Shown: positions 9,504 through 16,953 of the stretch, piece by piece | How the letters are laid out: every line of letters starts with the position of its first letter | Numbering within the stretch: the stretch's first letter is position 1 | NCBI RefSeq assembly: GCF_004114535.1 | Contig: NZ_LBJC01000002.1 | Location: 248,001-312,000, forward strand | Direction: 5' to 3' | DNA: 64,000 nucleotides | Origin: Bradyrhizobium nanningense | Lineage (GTDB): Bacteria; Pseudomonadota; Alphaproteobacteria; Rhizobiales; Xanthobacteraceae | The notes under the pieces: generated by a model | Database searches by the model: none | Told to the model about the DNA's origin: nothing | What the model saw: only the letters and a program-made list of their open reading frames with translations | Translations under genes and position numbers: made by a program

Positions 9504-9549
9504 AATGTCGACTAATCACTGATGAAAGTCAATAATCGTCAGTCATCAG
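9504..9549 (-). promoter_or_regulatory. candidate promoter/operator of the RND efflux operon
   Basis: On the minus strand TTGACT (9527-9532) and GACATT (9504-9509) are 17 bp apart, a plausible -35/-10 pair, though the -10 is poor. Overlapping inverted elements CTGATG (9519-9524) / CATCAG (9544-9549), and nearby GACT/AGTC repeats, suit a TetR-family operator. Binding by the TetR of this operon is inference. Confidence 0.45.
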
Positions 9550-9586
9550 AAAAGCGTGATCGTTAAAGTGGTGAGTTCCTACCGGA

Positions 9587-9628
9587 TTGGCAGAGTTCTC
9601 CCATCTTGATATGGTTACATGTAACCAT
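9587..9628 (+). promoter_or_regulatory. promoter and palindromic operator of the toxin-antitoxin operon
   Basis: TTGGCA (9587-9592) and TATGGT (9610-9615) are exactly 17 bp apart. The perfect 18-bp palindrome ATGGTTACATGTAACCAT (9611-9628) overlaps the -10 and ends 11 bp before the antitoxin ATG. This is the expected position for an autoregulatory antitoxin operator. Confidence 0.75.
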
Positions 9629-9639
9629 TGGAGGGACCC

Positions 9640-9870
9640 ATGCCGTCCTCGTCTAAGCCAAAGTCGTCTCGGGCCAAGGTCCGCGAGCATAGAGAGCGAC
9701 TGCGCGCTCAGGGACTGCGTCCGATCCAGATCTGGGTCCCAGATGTCCGTTCAGCGTCCTTCAAGGCCGAAGCCCACCGCCAGTCACTGGCGGTCGCGAC
9801 GAGCCCCCACGAGCAAGAGGATCAGGCCTTCGTTGATGCGATCTCCGATTGGCCTGGCGAACCGGAATGA
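9640..9870 (+). CDS. MazE-like antitoxin (DUF3018 family)
   Basis: A 76-residue protein with the conserved core VREHRERLRAQGLRPIQIWV and an acidic C-terminus (SPHEQEDQAFVDAISDW), typical of the DUF3018 / antitoxin MazE family. It should neutralise the MazF-type toxin encoded downstream and, with it, repress the operon through the upstream palindrome. The ATG at 9640 is chosen because GGAGGG lies 5-6 nt upstream; a TTG 12 nt earlier is less likely. The charged N-terminus (SSKPKSSRAK) may contact DNA. A 135-bp gap separates it from the toxin, whereas pairs of this type usually overlap or nearly touch. Confidence 0.88.
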   Translation: MPSSSKPKSSRAKVREHRERLRAQGLRPIQIWVPDVRSASFKAEAHRQSLAVATSPHEQEDQAFVDAISDWPGEPE

Positions 9871-10005
9871 CCTGTAGACAGATCCCAGAATTCAGTCGGC
9901 AGGGTCTCAGGTAAGAAACATTTTCGCAGGAAGCTTTGTCCAAAACTCGCCCCACTGAAACCCGTCCGCGCGCGGACGGACGTCCAGCAACGGAGCACGC
10001 CCAAG
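9871..10005. other. unusual spacer between antitoxin and toxin genes
   Basis: No start-to-stop reading frame with coding character is visible. It contains an 18-bp perfect palindrome CCGTCCGCGCGCGGACGG (9962-9979) that would form a strong hairpin about 27 nt before the toxin start, close to its GGAG ribosome binding site. Confidence 0.6.
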
Positions 10006-10377
10006 ATGGCGGTTTATCGAGCAATGCGGAGAGGCGACGTTTGGACAGCAGCCGGCGGAAAGGACCATGCAGGGAAACCACGTCCGGTTGTCATCGTGCA
10101 GGACGACGATTTCGACGCAACAGAGTCGGTCACGGTTTTCCCAATAACAACATACGAAACTGAGGCGCCGATCTTCCGCCTGCTGCTTGAACCGAACGAT
10201 CGTAATGGCCTCCGGGTGGCATGCCGCCTGATGGTCGACAAGATCACCACAGTGCCGAAATCCAAGATGGGGACGTCGATCGGGCGGCTCGATGACGAGG
10301 ATCTCTTACGCCTCAATCGCGCCTTGCTGGTGTTTCTCGGACTAGCTGGCTCACAAAAAGCCCGTGGCGCAGATTAG
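10006..10377 (+). CDS. MazF/PemK-type endoribonuclease toxin
   Basis: A 123-residue PemK/MazF-like mRNA interferase. Family blocks are present: RRGDVWTAAGG near the N-terminus, KPRPVVIVQDD, and CRLMVDKITTVPKSKMG near residue 80-95. These toxins cleave mRNA at short sequences and are held inactive by the partner antitoxin. The ATG at 10006 has GGAG 10 nt upstream; ATG 10024 (MRRGDVW) is an alternative closer to the usual family start. It is paired with the DUF3018 antitoxin at 9640, with a hairpin-containing 135-bp spacer between them. Cleavage specificity cannot be read from the sequence. Confidence 0.9.
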   Translation: MAVYRAMRRGDVWTAAGGKDHAGKPRPVVIVQDDDFDATESVTVFPITTYETEAPIFRLLLEPNDRNGLRVACRLMVDKITTVPKSKMGTSIGRLDDEDLLRLNRALLVFLGLAGSQKARGAD

Positions 10378-10400
10378 CAGCCCGTACGCCACAGCAGCAT

Positions 10401-10442
10401 CGTCCTTCCGGGATGGTCCCGAAGGCCACCCCGGAATGGCAG
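10401..10442. repeat. short copy of the CATTCCGGG palindromic repeat
   Basis: CCTTCCGGGATGGTCCCGAA followed by ACCCCGGAATGG matches the ends of the 3387 and 8262 elements with the middle missing. It lies between the convergent toxin and MFS genes. Confidence 0.5.
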
Positions 10443-10449
10443 CCAATTC

Positions 10450-11790
10450 CTACTGTCGCTGCTCCACAAACTCGTGCTTGCTGTCGTGACCTCCCACAAA
10501 CACCAGGATGCCGGCAAGCAGAGGCAGCACGGCGAGCACCAAGAGACCGGTCGAGGTCTGGCCCGTGGCTTCCTTGACCCAGCCGATCAGGTACGGCCCG
10601 CCGAAGCCGGCGAGGTTGCCGACCGAGTTGATCAGGGCGATCGCGCCGGCGGCCGCGGTGCCGGAGAGCCAGGCGGTCGGCAGGGTCCAGAACACACCGA
10701 AGCAGCAGAACACGCCGATGGCCGCGACAGTCAACACCACCATCGTCAGCGTGGGATCGGTGAGGTAGCTGGAGACGGCGAGCGCGACGGCGGTGAGCAG
10801 CAGCGGCGCGCCGACATGCATCACGCGCTCGCGCGTCGCATCGGAGTGCCGCGCCCACAGGATCATGGCGATGGTGCCGAACAGATATGGGATCGCGGTG
10901 ACGAAGCCGGTCTGGGCGTTGGTGAGGCCGAACGCCTTGACGATCTGCGGCAGCCAGAACTGCATGCCATAGAGCGCGCCGACGAAGCCGAAATAGATCA
11001 GGCTGAGCGCGATCACCTTCGGCGACGACAGCGCCTGGCCGAGCGAGGGATGCTTCACCGCCTGCTTGATGGCGATCTCCGAATCGAGCTTCGCCTTGAG
11101 CCAGGCCTTCTGCTCGCCCGACAGCCAATCCGCCTTCCCCGGCTTGTCGGTGAGATAGAACCAGGTGACGATGCCGAGCAGTACGGAGGGGATGCCCTCG
11201 ATGATGAACAGCCACTGCCAGCCCTTCAGGCCCATCAAGCCGTCGAGCCCGAGCAAGAGGCCCGAGATCGGCGCGCCAATCACGGTCGAGACCGGCACCG
11301 CGATGGCGAAGGCCGCGAGAAAGCGGGCGCGATATTCGGCCGGATACCAATAGGTGAGATAGAGGATGATGCCGGGAAAGAAGCCGGCCTCGGCGACACC
11401 GAGCAGGAAGCGCAGGACGTAGAAGCTCGTCACGCCGCTCGTCAGCGCCATCAGCGCCGAGATGATGCCCCAAGTCACCATGATGCGGGCGATCCAGCGG
11501 CTGGCGCCGAACTTCTCCAGCGCCAGATTGCTCGGCACCTCGAAGATGAAATAGCCGATGAAGAAGATGCCGGCGCCCCAGGAGAAGATCAGCGGCGTGA
11601 ACTTCAGCTCGGCGTTCATGGTCAGCGCGGCGAAACCGAGATTGACGCGGTCGAGATAGGAGAAGAAGTAGGCCAGCACCAGGAACGGAATCAGGCGCCA
11701 GGAGATGGCGCGGATGGTCGAGGTCTCGATTTCGCTCTTGGCGTTCTTGGCGCCGCCGGCGGAACCGGCATAGGTGGTGGTCTGGCTCAT
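10450..11790 (-). CDS. MFS transporter, anion:cation symporter (ACS) type
   Basis: A 446-residue major facilitator with about 12 membrane segments. Features typical of the ACS (phthalate/tartrate/hexuronate) family are RDRVNLGFAAL-like text after TM1 (LDRVNLGFAALTMN), a long first loop, and the TM4-5 block GVAEAGFFPGIILYLTYWYP. It probably takes up an organic acid anion with protons. The start at 11790 (MSQTTTYAG) has GGGGGGAG 5 nt upstream; an in-frame extension to 11871 lacks such a site. There is no adjacent catabolic gene, so the substrate is unknown. The gene is convergent with the toxin gene and divergent from the DUF2809-like gene. Confidence 0.92.
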   Translation of the reverse strand: MSQTTTYAGSAGGAKNAKSEIETSTIRAISWRLIPFLVLAYFFSYLDRVNLGFAALTMNAELKFTPLIFSWGAGIFFIGYFIFEVPSNLALEKFGASRWIARIMVTWGIISALMALTSGVTSFYVLRFLLGVAEAGFFPGIILYLTYWYPAEYRARFLAAFAIAVPVSTVIGAPISGLLLGLDGLMGLKGWQWLFIIEGIPSVLLGIVTWFYLTDKPGKADWLSGEQKAWLKAKLDSEIAIKQAVKHPSLGQALSSPKVIALSLIYFGFVGALYGMQFWLPQIVKAFGLTNAQTGFVTAIPYLFGTIAMILWARHSDATRERVMHVGAPLLLTAVALAVSSYLTDPTLTMVVLTVAAIGVFCCFGVFWTLPTAWLSGTAAAGAIALINSVGNLAGFGGPYLIGWVKEATGQTSTGLLVLAVLPLLAGILVFVGGHDSKHEFVEQRQ

Positions 11791-11870
11791 GGCTCCCCCC
11801 GGGGTTGTTGCTTTTCTAGGGCCGAGTGGCGGTTTTGAGCATCGTGGGCGAAGAGTCAATGGAGCGAGCA

Positions 11871-12299
11871 ATGCACGGGACGCAGCCGGATCACGCCATT
11901 GCGCCGATGCAGATGGCGATGATCCGCGCCATCCTCGCTCTGCTCGCGATCGCTTGCGGGCTATCGTTGCGCTGGTACGGCTTTTCGCTCGGCCTCCCCG
12001 CTTTCGCGGTGAAGTATGGCGGCTCGCTATTGTGGGCCACGATGGTGTTTCTGCTGGCCGGCGTTTTGCTGCCGCGACTCACGCGGACGCGGATCGCAGC
12101 CGTCGCGGCGATCATCGCAGTCGTCGTGGAATTCTCCCGCCTGGTGCACGCGCCATGGCTCGATGCATTCCGGCTGACGACGGCCGGCGCGCTGCTACTG
12201 GGGCGAATCTTCTCGCTGTGGAATCTGGTGGCATATGCGGTCGGGATTGCGGTTGCCGTGTGGATCGATCGGCTAGCCGAGAAACGTAGGGTGGATTAG
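11871..12299 (+). CDS. small integral membrane protein (DUF2809-like)
   Basis: A 142-residue membrane protein with four probable TM helices (about residues 13-30, 38-56, 64-82 and 105-125 from this start). The pattern of a short Arg, a Gly-rich TM1 and then KYGGSLLWATMVF resembles DUF2809, a family without known function. The ATG at 11871 is preceded by GGAG at 6 nt; ATG 11859 and GTG 11826 are possible earlier starts. The last codons (KRRVD and stop) lie inside the palindromic repeat at 12285-12375, so insertion of that element probably reshaped the C-terminus. Confidence 0.72.
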   Translation: MHGTQPDHAIAPMQMAMIRAILALLAIACGLSLRWYGFSLGLPAFAVKYGGSLLWATMVFLLAGVLLPRLTRTRIAAVAAIIAVVVEFSRLVHAPWLDAFRLTTAGALLLGRIFSLWNLVAYAVGIAVAVWIDRLAEKRRVD

Positions 12300-12375
12300 C
12301 GAAGCGTAATCCACCGCTTTCGTCTCTGCAGAAACAGACAGTGGTGGATTACGCCTTCGGCTGATCCACCCTACG
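12285..12375. repeat. palindromic repeat (CGTAGGGTGGATTAGCGAAG family)
   Basis: Starts CGTAGGGTGGATTAGCGAAG and ends CTGATCCACCCTACG; the ends are inverted complements, with an internal pair TAATCCACC / GGTGGATTA. It overlaps the 3' end of the DUF2809-like gene. A relative with diverged centre is at 18828-18919. Confidence 0.85.
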
Positions 12376-12383
12376 ATCCGCCT

Positions 12384-13550
12384 TCACTCCGCGAGCTGAA
12401 ACCGCTCGAAGCGATCGAGCTCCTCCTCGATCCTTTGCTTGAGCTCCTTGCGGCCCGCAGTCTTCTTCCCCTGCCCGATCCAGGTCCATTTCTGCATCAA
12501 GAGCTTCTTGGCCTGCCGATCGGTCTTCAGATCGAGCGCGGCGACGATCTCGTCGCCGACCAGCACGGGCAGCGCGAAATAGCCGAGCTTGCGCTTGGCC
12601 TTCGGCACATAGGCCTCGAACAGATGGTTGTAGCCGAAGATGAGATTGGTGCGCTTGCGCTGGATGATCAGGGGATCGAACGGCGAGAGGATGTGGACGA
12701 GATCGGGTGAGACCGCCTCACCGCCCGCCTCGAGCGCGGCCGGCACCGCCCAATGCTCCTGCTTGCCGGCGCCGTCGATCGCAACAGGCACGAGCTCGCC
12801 GCGGCGCACGCGCGAGGCGATCAGGCCGGCCACCGCCTTCTTGCGCGGCGCGTCGAGGTGGCAGATGGAATCGAGGCTCACCACACCTTGCGACCGCAAT
12901 GCGCGCTCGAGCAGATAGGTCGTGATCTCCTTTGCCGAGGCCGGCCTCGGCAGCTTGTCCCAGCCGAAATGGCGCGTCATCAGCTCGTAGGTCTTGAGCA
13001 TGCCCTGCCGCTCGCTGATGGTCACGGCGCCGGTATAGAAGGCGAGCTGCAGCGCCCGCTTCGAAGGCTTGCGGCTCTGCCACAGATGCTCCTTCTCGGT
13101 GAGCACGTCATCCTCGATGTCGCGGATCGTCAGCGGACCGGCACGCACCAGCCGCATCACCTTGCGCATGTCGGCCGGCTGCACCGAGGCGAACCATTTG
13201 TGCCCCTCGCGCTGATGTTCGCGCATCGCCGGCAGGAACATGCGGAAGTCGCCGGTCGGCACGTAAGAGAGCGCATGCGTCCAATACTCAAACACGCTTC
13301 TGTCGACGCTCTGGGCATGACGCAAATCGGCGCGGCGATAGGACGGGATACGGCTGAACAGGATGTGATGATGGCAGCGCTCGATGACGTTGATGGTGTC
13401 GATCTGCACATAACCGAGATGGGCGACCGCATCCGCGACGGCCTTTGCTCCCTCGCCGAACGGGGTGCGCTCATCCAGCCGCTGGGCATGCAGCCAGATC
13501 TGCCGGGCCTGTGTCGTGGTGAGGGGGTGGGGTTTGGGCGTGCGTGACAT
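12384..13550 (-). CDS. winged-helix DNA glycosylase, YcaQ/AlkX-type (HTH_42)
   Basis: A 388-residue member of the HTH_42 (formerly DUF1006) superfamily, which includes YcaQ/AlkX and AlkZ. These monofunctional glycosylases excise alkylated bases, including interstrand crosslinks. The N-terminal block LGYVQIDTINVIERCHHHIL contains Q49-I50-D51, matching the Q-hydrophobic-D catalytic motif of the YcaQ/AlkX branch rather than the QxQ of AlkZ. YWTHALSYVP and the C-terminal FDPLIIQRKRT and FGYNHLFEAYVP are further family blocks. MSRTPKPH at 13550 is the likely start, although the ribosome site is poor and an ATG at 13601 is in frame. It stands alone, convergent with the DUF2809-like gene. Confidence 0.88.
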   Translation of the reverse strand: MSRTPKPHPLTTTQARQIWLHAQRLDERTPFGEGAKAVADAVAHLGYVQIDTINVIERCHHHILFSRIPSYRRADLRHAQSVDRSVFEYWTHALSYVPTGDFRMFLPAMREHQREGHKWFASVQPADMRKVMRLVRAGPLTIRDIEDDVLTEKEHLWQSRKPSKRALQLAFYTGAVTISERQGMLKTYELMTRHFGWDKLPRPASAKEITTYLLERALRSQGVVSLDSICHLDAPRKKAVAGLIASRVRRGELVPVAIDGAGKQEHWAVPAALEAGGEAVSPDLVHILSPFDPLIIQRKRTNLIFGYNHLFEAYVPKAKRKLGYFALPVLVGDEIVAALDLKTDRQAKKLLMQKWTWIGQGKKTAGRKELKQRIEEELDRFERFQLAE

Positions 13551-13604
13551 TGCAGAACGCAATGTAACGGGATTCGCGCCGGGAGAAAGAAGCGCAGGCA
13601 AAAC

Positions 13605-13645
13605 GCCGAAAGAAAAGACCGCGCTGCCATCTGCTGACAGCGCGG
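13605..13645 (-). terminator. rho-independent terminator of the Met-rich small gene
   Basis: On the minus strand CCGCGCTG (13638-13645) pairs with CAGCGCGG (13619-13626) over an 11-nt loop, followed by TCTTTTCTTTC. This is 20 bp downstream of the stop of the 83-residue gene. Confidence 0.7.
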
Positions 13646-13665
13646 CCGTTCGACGCCGCCCAGGC

Positions 13666-13917
13666 CTACTTCGCCATCATGGCCTTCTGCGACTTCATGT
13701 AATGCATGCAGGCGCTCTTCATCTTGCCATTGCTCATGTCGGCGTTGGCCATGGCCATTTCCTTGTTCGACGCCATCTTGGCCGGGGTATCGGGCGCGCC
13801 CATCATCGCGGCGGACTTCATCATGTTGTCCTTGGTGCACGCCATCATCGCGGCAGATGCCGGGGACAGCGAAAGGGTGAAGGCGACCAAGGCTGCGGCC
13901 GTGAGCAAGATCTTCAT
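13666..13917 (-). CDS. small secreted methionine-rich protein
   Basis: An 83-residue protein with a clear Sec signal (MKILLTAAALVAF to SPASA, about residues 1-22). The mature part of about 61 residues contains roughly 15 Met, arranged as MM pairs and MxM-like groups, plus two Cys and one His. I recognise no family. Met-rich periplasmic peptides often bind Cu(I) or other soft metals, so a metal-binding role is a guess from composition. GGAGGAG sits 7 nt before the ATG and a strong terminator follows, so it is a monocistronic unit. Confidence 0.85.
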   Translation of the reverse strand: MKILLTAAALVAFTLSLSPASAAMMACTKDNMMKSAAMMGAPDTPAKMASNKEMAMANADMSNGKMKSACMHYMKSQKAMMAK

Positions 13918-14036
13918 CGAAAGTCTCCTCCGTAAAACAAAACCGGCGTCATGCCGGCCTTCGCAATTACGTACTCTCTCGCGCCGACGTTTCGCGGAGA
14001 AGACAATTTTCTTGCTGCGGTGCGAAGACGGAGGGC

Positions 14037-14363
14037 CTAGCGGCCATCCTTCGGTGCCTTGGGCCGGTCACCAAGGCTTCCGGTGGCGACCTCGGGCTCG
14101 CACAAGGCCTTGCCGCGCCTCTCCGCCTGGCAGCGATAGATGCTGCCGGTGAGGCGGTCGACCAGCCACACGTTCTCCTCGGTCGGACCTTCGAGCCCGA
14201 CATAACGCGAGGTCAGCCCGGTGATCAGCGTCGACAGCAGGATCGCCACCGCGATCATGGCTGCACCGACATAGATGGGCATCGAGTTCAGGGACACTGT
14301 CCGATCCGGCGGGCCACCGCGATAGAATTGATAGTCACGTTGATAGTCGTTGGGCCTCGGCAC
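14037..14363 (-). CDS. hypothetical single-pass membrane protein
   Basis: A 108-residue protein starting at GTG 14361-14363. A short charged N-terminus rich in Tyr and Arg (DYQRDYQFYRGG) precedes one TM helix, about residues 29-50 (PIYVGAAMIAVAILLSTLITG). A C-terminal domain with two cysteines follows (IYRCQAERRGKALCEPE), probably periplasmic. I do not recognise the family. The start is uncertain because GGAG is 15 nt away; ATG 14282 would begin just before the TM helix. It is divergent from the OmpA-domain gene across a 414-bp gap. Confidence 0.6.
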   Translation of the reverse strand: MPRPNDYQRDYQFYRGGPPDRTVSLNSMPIYVGAAMIAVAILLSTLITGLTSRYVGLEGPTEENVWLVDRLTGSIYRCQAERRGKALCEPEVATGSLGDRPKAPKDGR

Positions 14364-14777
14364 TGGACGGAACTCGGCTCCTTCGTTCGCGATTGCAGGG
14401 CAAGCGCCCTGCTATGCGGGCATCTTGCCGATTTCTTGTTCGCGGCCGGGCCACGCGGCGACGGCTTTGCGACGATCGGTGTGCGGAGGCTTCGGTCCAA
14501 GAGCCCGTGCACCTCAACGTGATTTCAAGCACACCGGGCCCGCCGCCGCGTGAACCTATCCCGCGGAGATTGCGACCACTGCTATTGGACGATCGGCCCT
14601 GCCTCCCGAGCGGCCGCGAAACGTGCCGGTCCGCCACGCCGGAACGCCGGGACATACTCGAAAAATGAGCCTGGAAGCAGTTGTGGCCACCGTGACCAAG
14701 GTCACATCAGGGCCTTTGAACCCGCCCTATGCTCGCAGCATCAAATCGCCATCAGGCGTAATAACGAGGATACGACA
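14364..14777. other. intergenic region, 414 bp
   Basis: Separates the divergent small membrane protein and OmpA-domain genes. I see no convincing coding frame. It holds a 14-bp palindrome at 14692-14705 (listed separately) and a weak TTGAAC box near 14719 that could be a -35 for the OmpA gene without a good -10. A small RNA cannot be excluded. Confidence 0.5.
14692..14705. promoter_or_regulatory. palindrome upstream of the OmpA-domain gene
   Basis: GTGACCAAGGTCAC is a perfect inverted repeat (GTGACC / GGTCAC, 2-bp centre) 73 bp before the ATG. Its placement suits a regulator-binding site; no regulator is suggested by the sequence itself. Confidence 0.4.
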
Positions 14778-15419
14778 ATGAGCCGTTTTGATAAGTTCTT
14801 TGGACTGAAGGCGATTGCTTTCTCGGCCGCGCTGTCGATGACGGCCGGCGTGGCTCTTGCCGGCGACAACAACGTCTCCACCGGCCAGATCCTGGATGCG
14901 CTGAAGCCGAAGCCGGCGACCCGCGGCCTGTCCGTCGATTCGCAGCCCGACGCGGCCGCGCAGGCCAAGGAAGCGACGTTCCTGAGTACCTTGCGCAACC
15001 GCTCGACCCGCTCGCTCTCGACGGGCGAGCGCGAGCAGATCGCCGAGCTCGCGGCGACCAAGCCGAAGATCGACCTGGAAATCCAGTTCGACTACAACTC
15101 GGCCGATATCGCCAAAACCTCGATGCCGTCGGTGCAGGCGCTCGGCAAGGCCCTGTCCGATCCGGCGCTCAAGGGTTCGACCTTCGTGGTCGCTGGCCAC
15201 ACCGACGCGATCGGCGGCGAAGAATACAATCAAGGACTCTCCGAGCGGCGCGCCGACACCATCAAGAAGTACCTGGTGCAGAACTACGGCCTCAACGGCA
15301 CAGATCTCGTTACCGTCGGCTACGGCAAGACCAAGCTGAAGGATACCGCCAACGGCGCCGACCCGATCAATCGCCGCGTCCAGGTCGTGAACATGGACAC
15401 CAAGACCGCGTCGAAATAA
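14778..15419 (+). CDS. OmpA family outer-membrane/peptidoglycan-binding protein
   Basis: A 213-residue envelope protein. The Sec signal ends at ALA-G near residue 28. The C-terminal OmpA domain (about residues 95-205) shows IQFDYNSADI, VVAGHTDAIGGEEYNQGLSERRA and the terminal NRRVQV. The Asp of GHTD and the Arg of SERRA are the residues that hold peptidoglycan diaminopimelate in this fold. Residues 29-90 are a low-complexity linker without a barrel, so it probably acts as a periplasmic or lipid-free peptidoglycan anchor. ATG 14778 has GAGGA 7 nt upstream. It is monocistronic and convergent with the glycosyltransferase gene. Confidence 0.93.
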   Translation: MSRFDKFFGLKAIAFSAALSMTAGVALAGDNNVSTGQILDALKPKPATRGLSVDSQPDAAAQAKEATFLSTLRNRSTRSLSTGEREQIAELAATKPKIDLEIQFDYNSADIAKTSMPSVQALGKALSDPALKGSTFVVAGHTDAIGGEEYNQGLSERRADTIKKYLVQNYGLNGTDLVTVGYGKTKLKDTANGADPINRRVQVVNMDTKTASK

Positions 15420-15471
15420 CTCGCCATCATCGCTCGAAACACGCCGCCTGCCGCCTCGGCAGGCAGCGATG

Positions 15472-16830
15472 TCATATCCAGCTCTGGAACAGCATCAGCC
15501 GGCCGAAAGTCCGCATCGAGGTGCCGATGAAGGCCGCCGAGATCGGCAGCATGACCGCAAAACCGATCCCCGCCACGCCGACATAGACCCAAAGCAGCCA
15601 GCGCGGCAGGCCGTCCCGGCGCAGTACGTAGACCAGGGCGAGCGACGCTGCGGTGGCGGCCGGCAGATAATAGTAGATGAAACCCAGCGTGCGCGGCAGC
15701 AACGCCCAGGCGAGCCAGGGACCGAAATAGAACGCCGCGATCAGGAACGCGTCCCAGCGGCGCTCGACGACGAAGTCGCGCAGCACGAGCGCGAGCGCGA
15801 GCAGAGCCGGCCACAACACCAGCGGATTGCCGAGGAAGACGACCGCGGAGACGTTGTCTTCCGCGATCTTGTCGAACAGGAACCACACCGGGCGCGCGAG
15901 CAGCGGCCAGGATGGCCATGAACTCATATAGGTGTGGCCGGCAATCGCGGTCGTGGTGTTGTCGGCGAAGATCCGGCGCTGCGCCTCGATCAGATCCGGC
16001 AACGACAATCCATAGAGCGGAACGAAAGCGGCAAGGTAAGCCACGGCGGGCAAGACGGCGAAGCACAGCGCGACATGATGCAGCCGGAGGCCGGGCCAAA
16101 GGTCCGGCCGATACCAGTCGTCCGGCTTCGGGTCGGCGAACAGCGTGCGCCAGCTCTGCATCAGGCGGATCATTGCAACGATCGCGATGCAGACGCCGAG
16201 CGGAAACAGGCCACTCCATTTGCAGGCTGCAGCACAGCCGAACAGGCTGCCGGCGAGCGCGAACAGCGCCTGCGGCCGCTCTCGTCGAAACCCGTGCATG
16301 AAGGCGGCGGTCGCGAGCAGACCGAATCCGAGCGCAAAGATGTCGAGCATGGCGATGCGCGCCTGCACGTACAGCATCTGGTTGAGCCCCGCGATCAGCG
16401 CCGCCGCGATCGCGGGGCCTTGCCCCGAGAACAGCGCGAGGCCGCATAGATAGATCGCGACGATCGCCAATGCGCCTAACAATGTCGCGGGATAGCGCCA
16501 GCCAAGCGCGTTGTCGCCGAAGGCCGCGATCGAGATCGCGATCAGCTCCTTGCCCAGCGGCGGATGCATCGGATTGAGCATCGGTTGCGACATCGCCGGC
16601 GCCAGCATCTGCCGCGCCGCCGGCACGTAGTGCACCTCATCGAAGACGAACTTCTCCGGCGTCGTCAGTCCGATCAGCAGCGCGAGATGCGCGACCAGGA
16701 AAATCGCGACAGCGATCACTGCGCTTCGCGACATCATCGGAACCGCGGACAATTCGAGCGGCTGCTGAGGGGATATTTTGCGTGGCAAATTTGCGTCACC
16801 GCGGACAAAAATAGAAGTCTCGTTTTTCAT
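15472..16830 (-). CDS. PMT-type (GT39-like) phospholipid-linked glycosyltransferase
   Basis: A 452-residue polytopic membrane protein of the dolichyl-phosphate-mannose mannosyltransferase / ArnT superfamily (GT-C fold), which transfers sugars from a polyprenyl carrier. The first periplasmic loop carries FDEVHYVPAARQML and HPPLGKEL, the acidic and His-Pro-Pro motifs of PMT_2 enzymes. About 10-11 TM helices follow. Three in-frame starts are possible; MKNETSIFVRG at 16830 is used, and MMSRSAVIA at 16740 would begin just before TM1. No ribosome site decides between them. The acceptor is unknown. It lies divergent to the FecR-domain gene. Confidence 0.85.
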   Translation of the reverse strand: MKNETSIFVRGDANLPRKISPQQPLELSAVPMMSRSAVIAVAIFLVAHLALLIGLTTPEKFVFDEVHYVPAARQMLAPAMSQPMLNPMHPPLGKELIAISIAAFGDNALGWRYPATLLGALAIVAIYLCGLALFSGQGPAIAAALIAGLNQMLYVQARIAMLDIFALGFGLLATAAFMHGFRRERPQALFALAGSLFGCAAACKWSGLFPLGVCIAIVAMIRLMQSWRTLFADPKPDDWYRPDLWPGLRLHHVALCFAVLPAVAYLAAFVPLYGLSLPDLIEAQRRIFADNTTTAIAGHTYMSSWPSWPLLARPVWFLFDKIAEDNVSAVVFLGNPLVLWPALLALALVLRDFVVERRWDAFLIAAFYFGPWLAWALLPRTLGFIYYYLPAATAASLALVYVLRRDGLPRWLLWVYVGVAGIGFAVMLPISAAFIGTSMRTFGRLMLFQSWI

Positions 16831-16953
16831 TGAACGCATTCTGCCGCAACTGTCACTAAGCATGACGCACGTCCCGCGCCGCTTGTGATAATTCCGCCAC
16901 ATCACAAGCACGCGCGATCCGGTACGATCAGGGACATATCGATCGGTTGCGAA

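Noticed and set aside
9640..10377. The toxin-antitoxin pair considered as part of a mobile island
   Set aside because: No integrase, tRNA or direct repeats flank it, and the neighbouring genes look like ordinary chromosomal genes.
10474..11838. A 454-codon plus-strand frame opposite the MFS transporter
   Set aside because: Charged, repetitive Asp/Glu/Arg translation typical of antisense to a membrane protein gene; no start signal.
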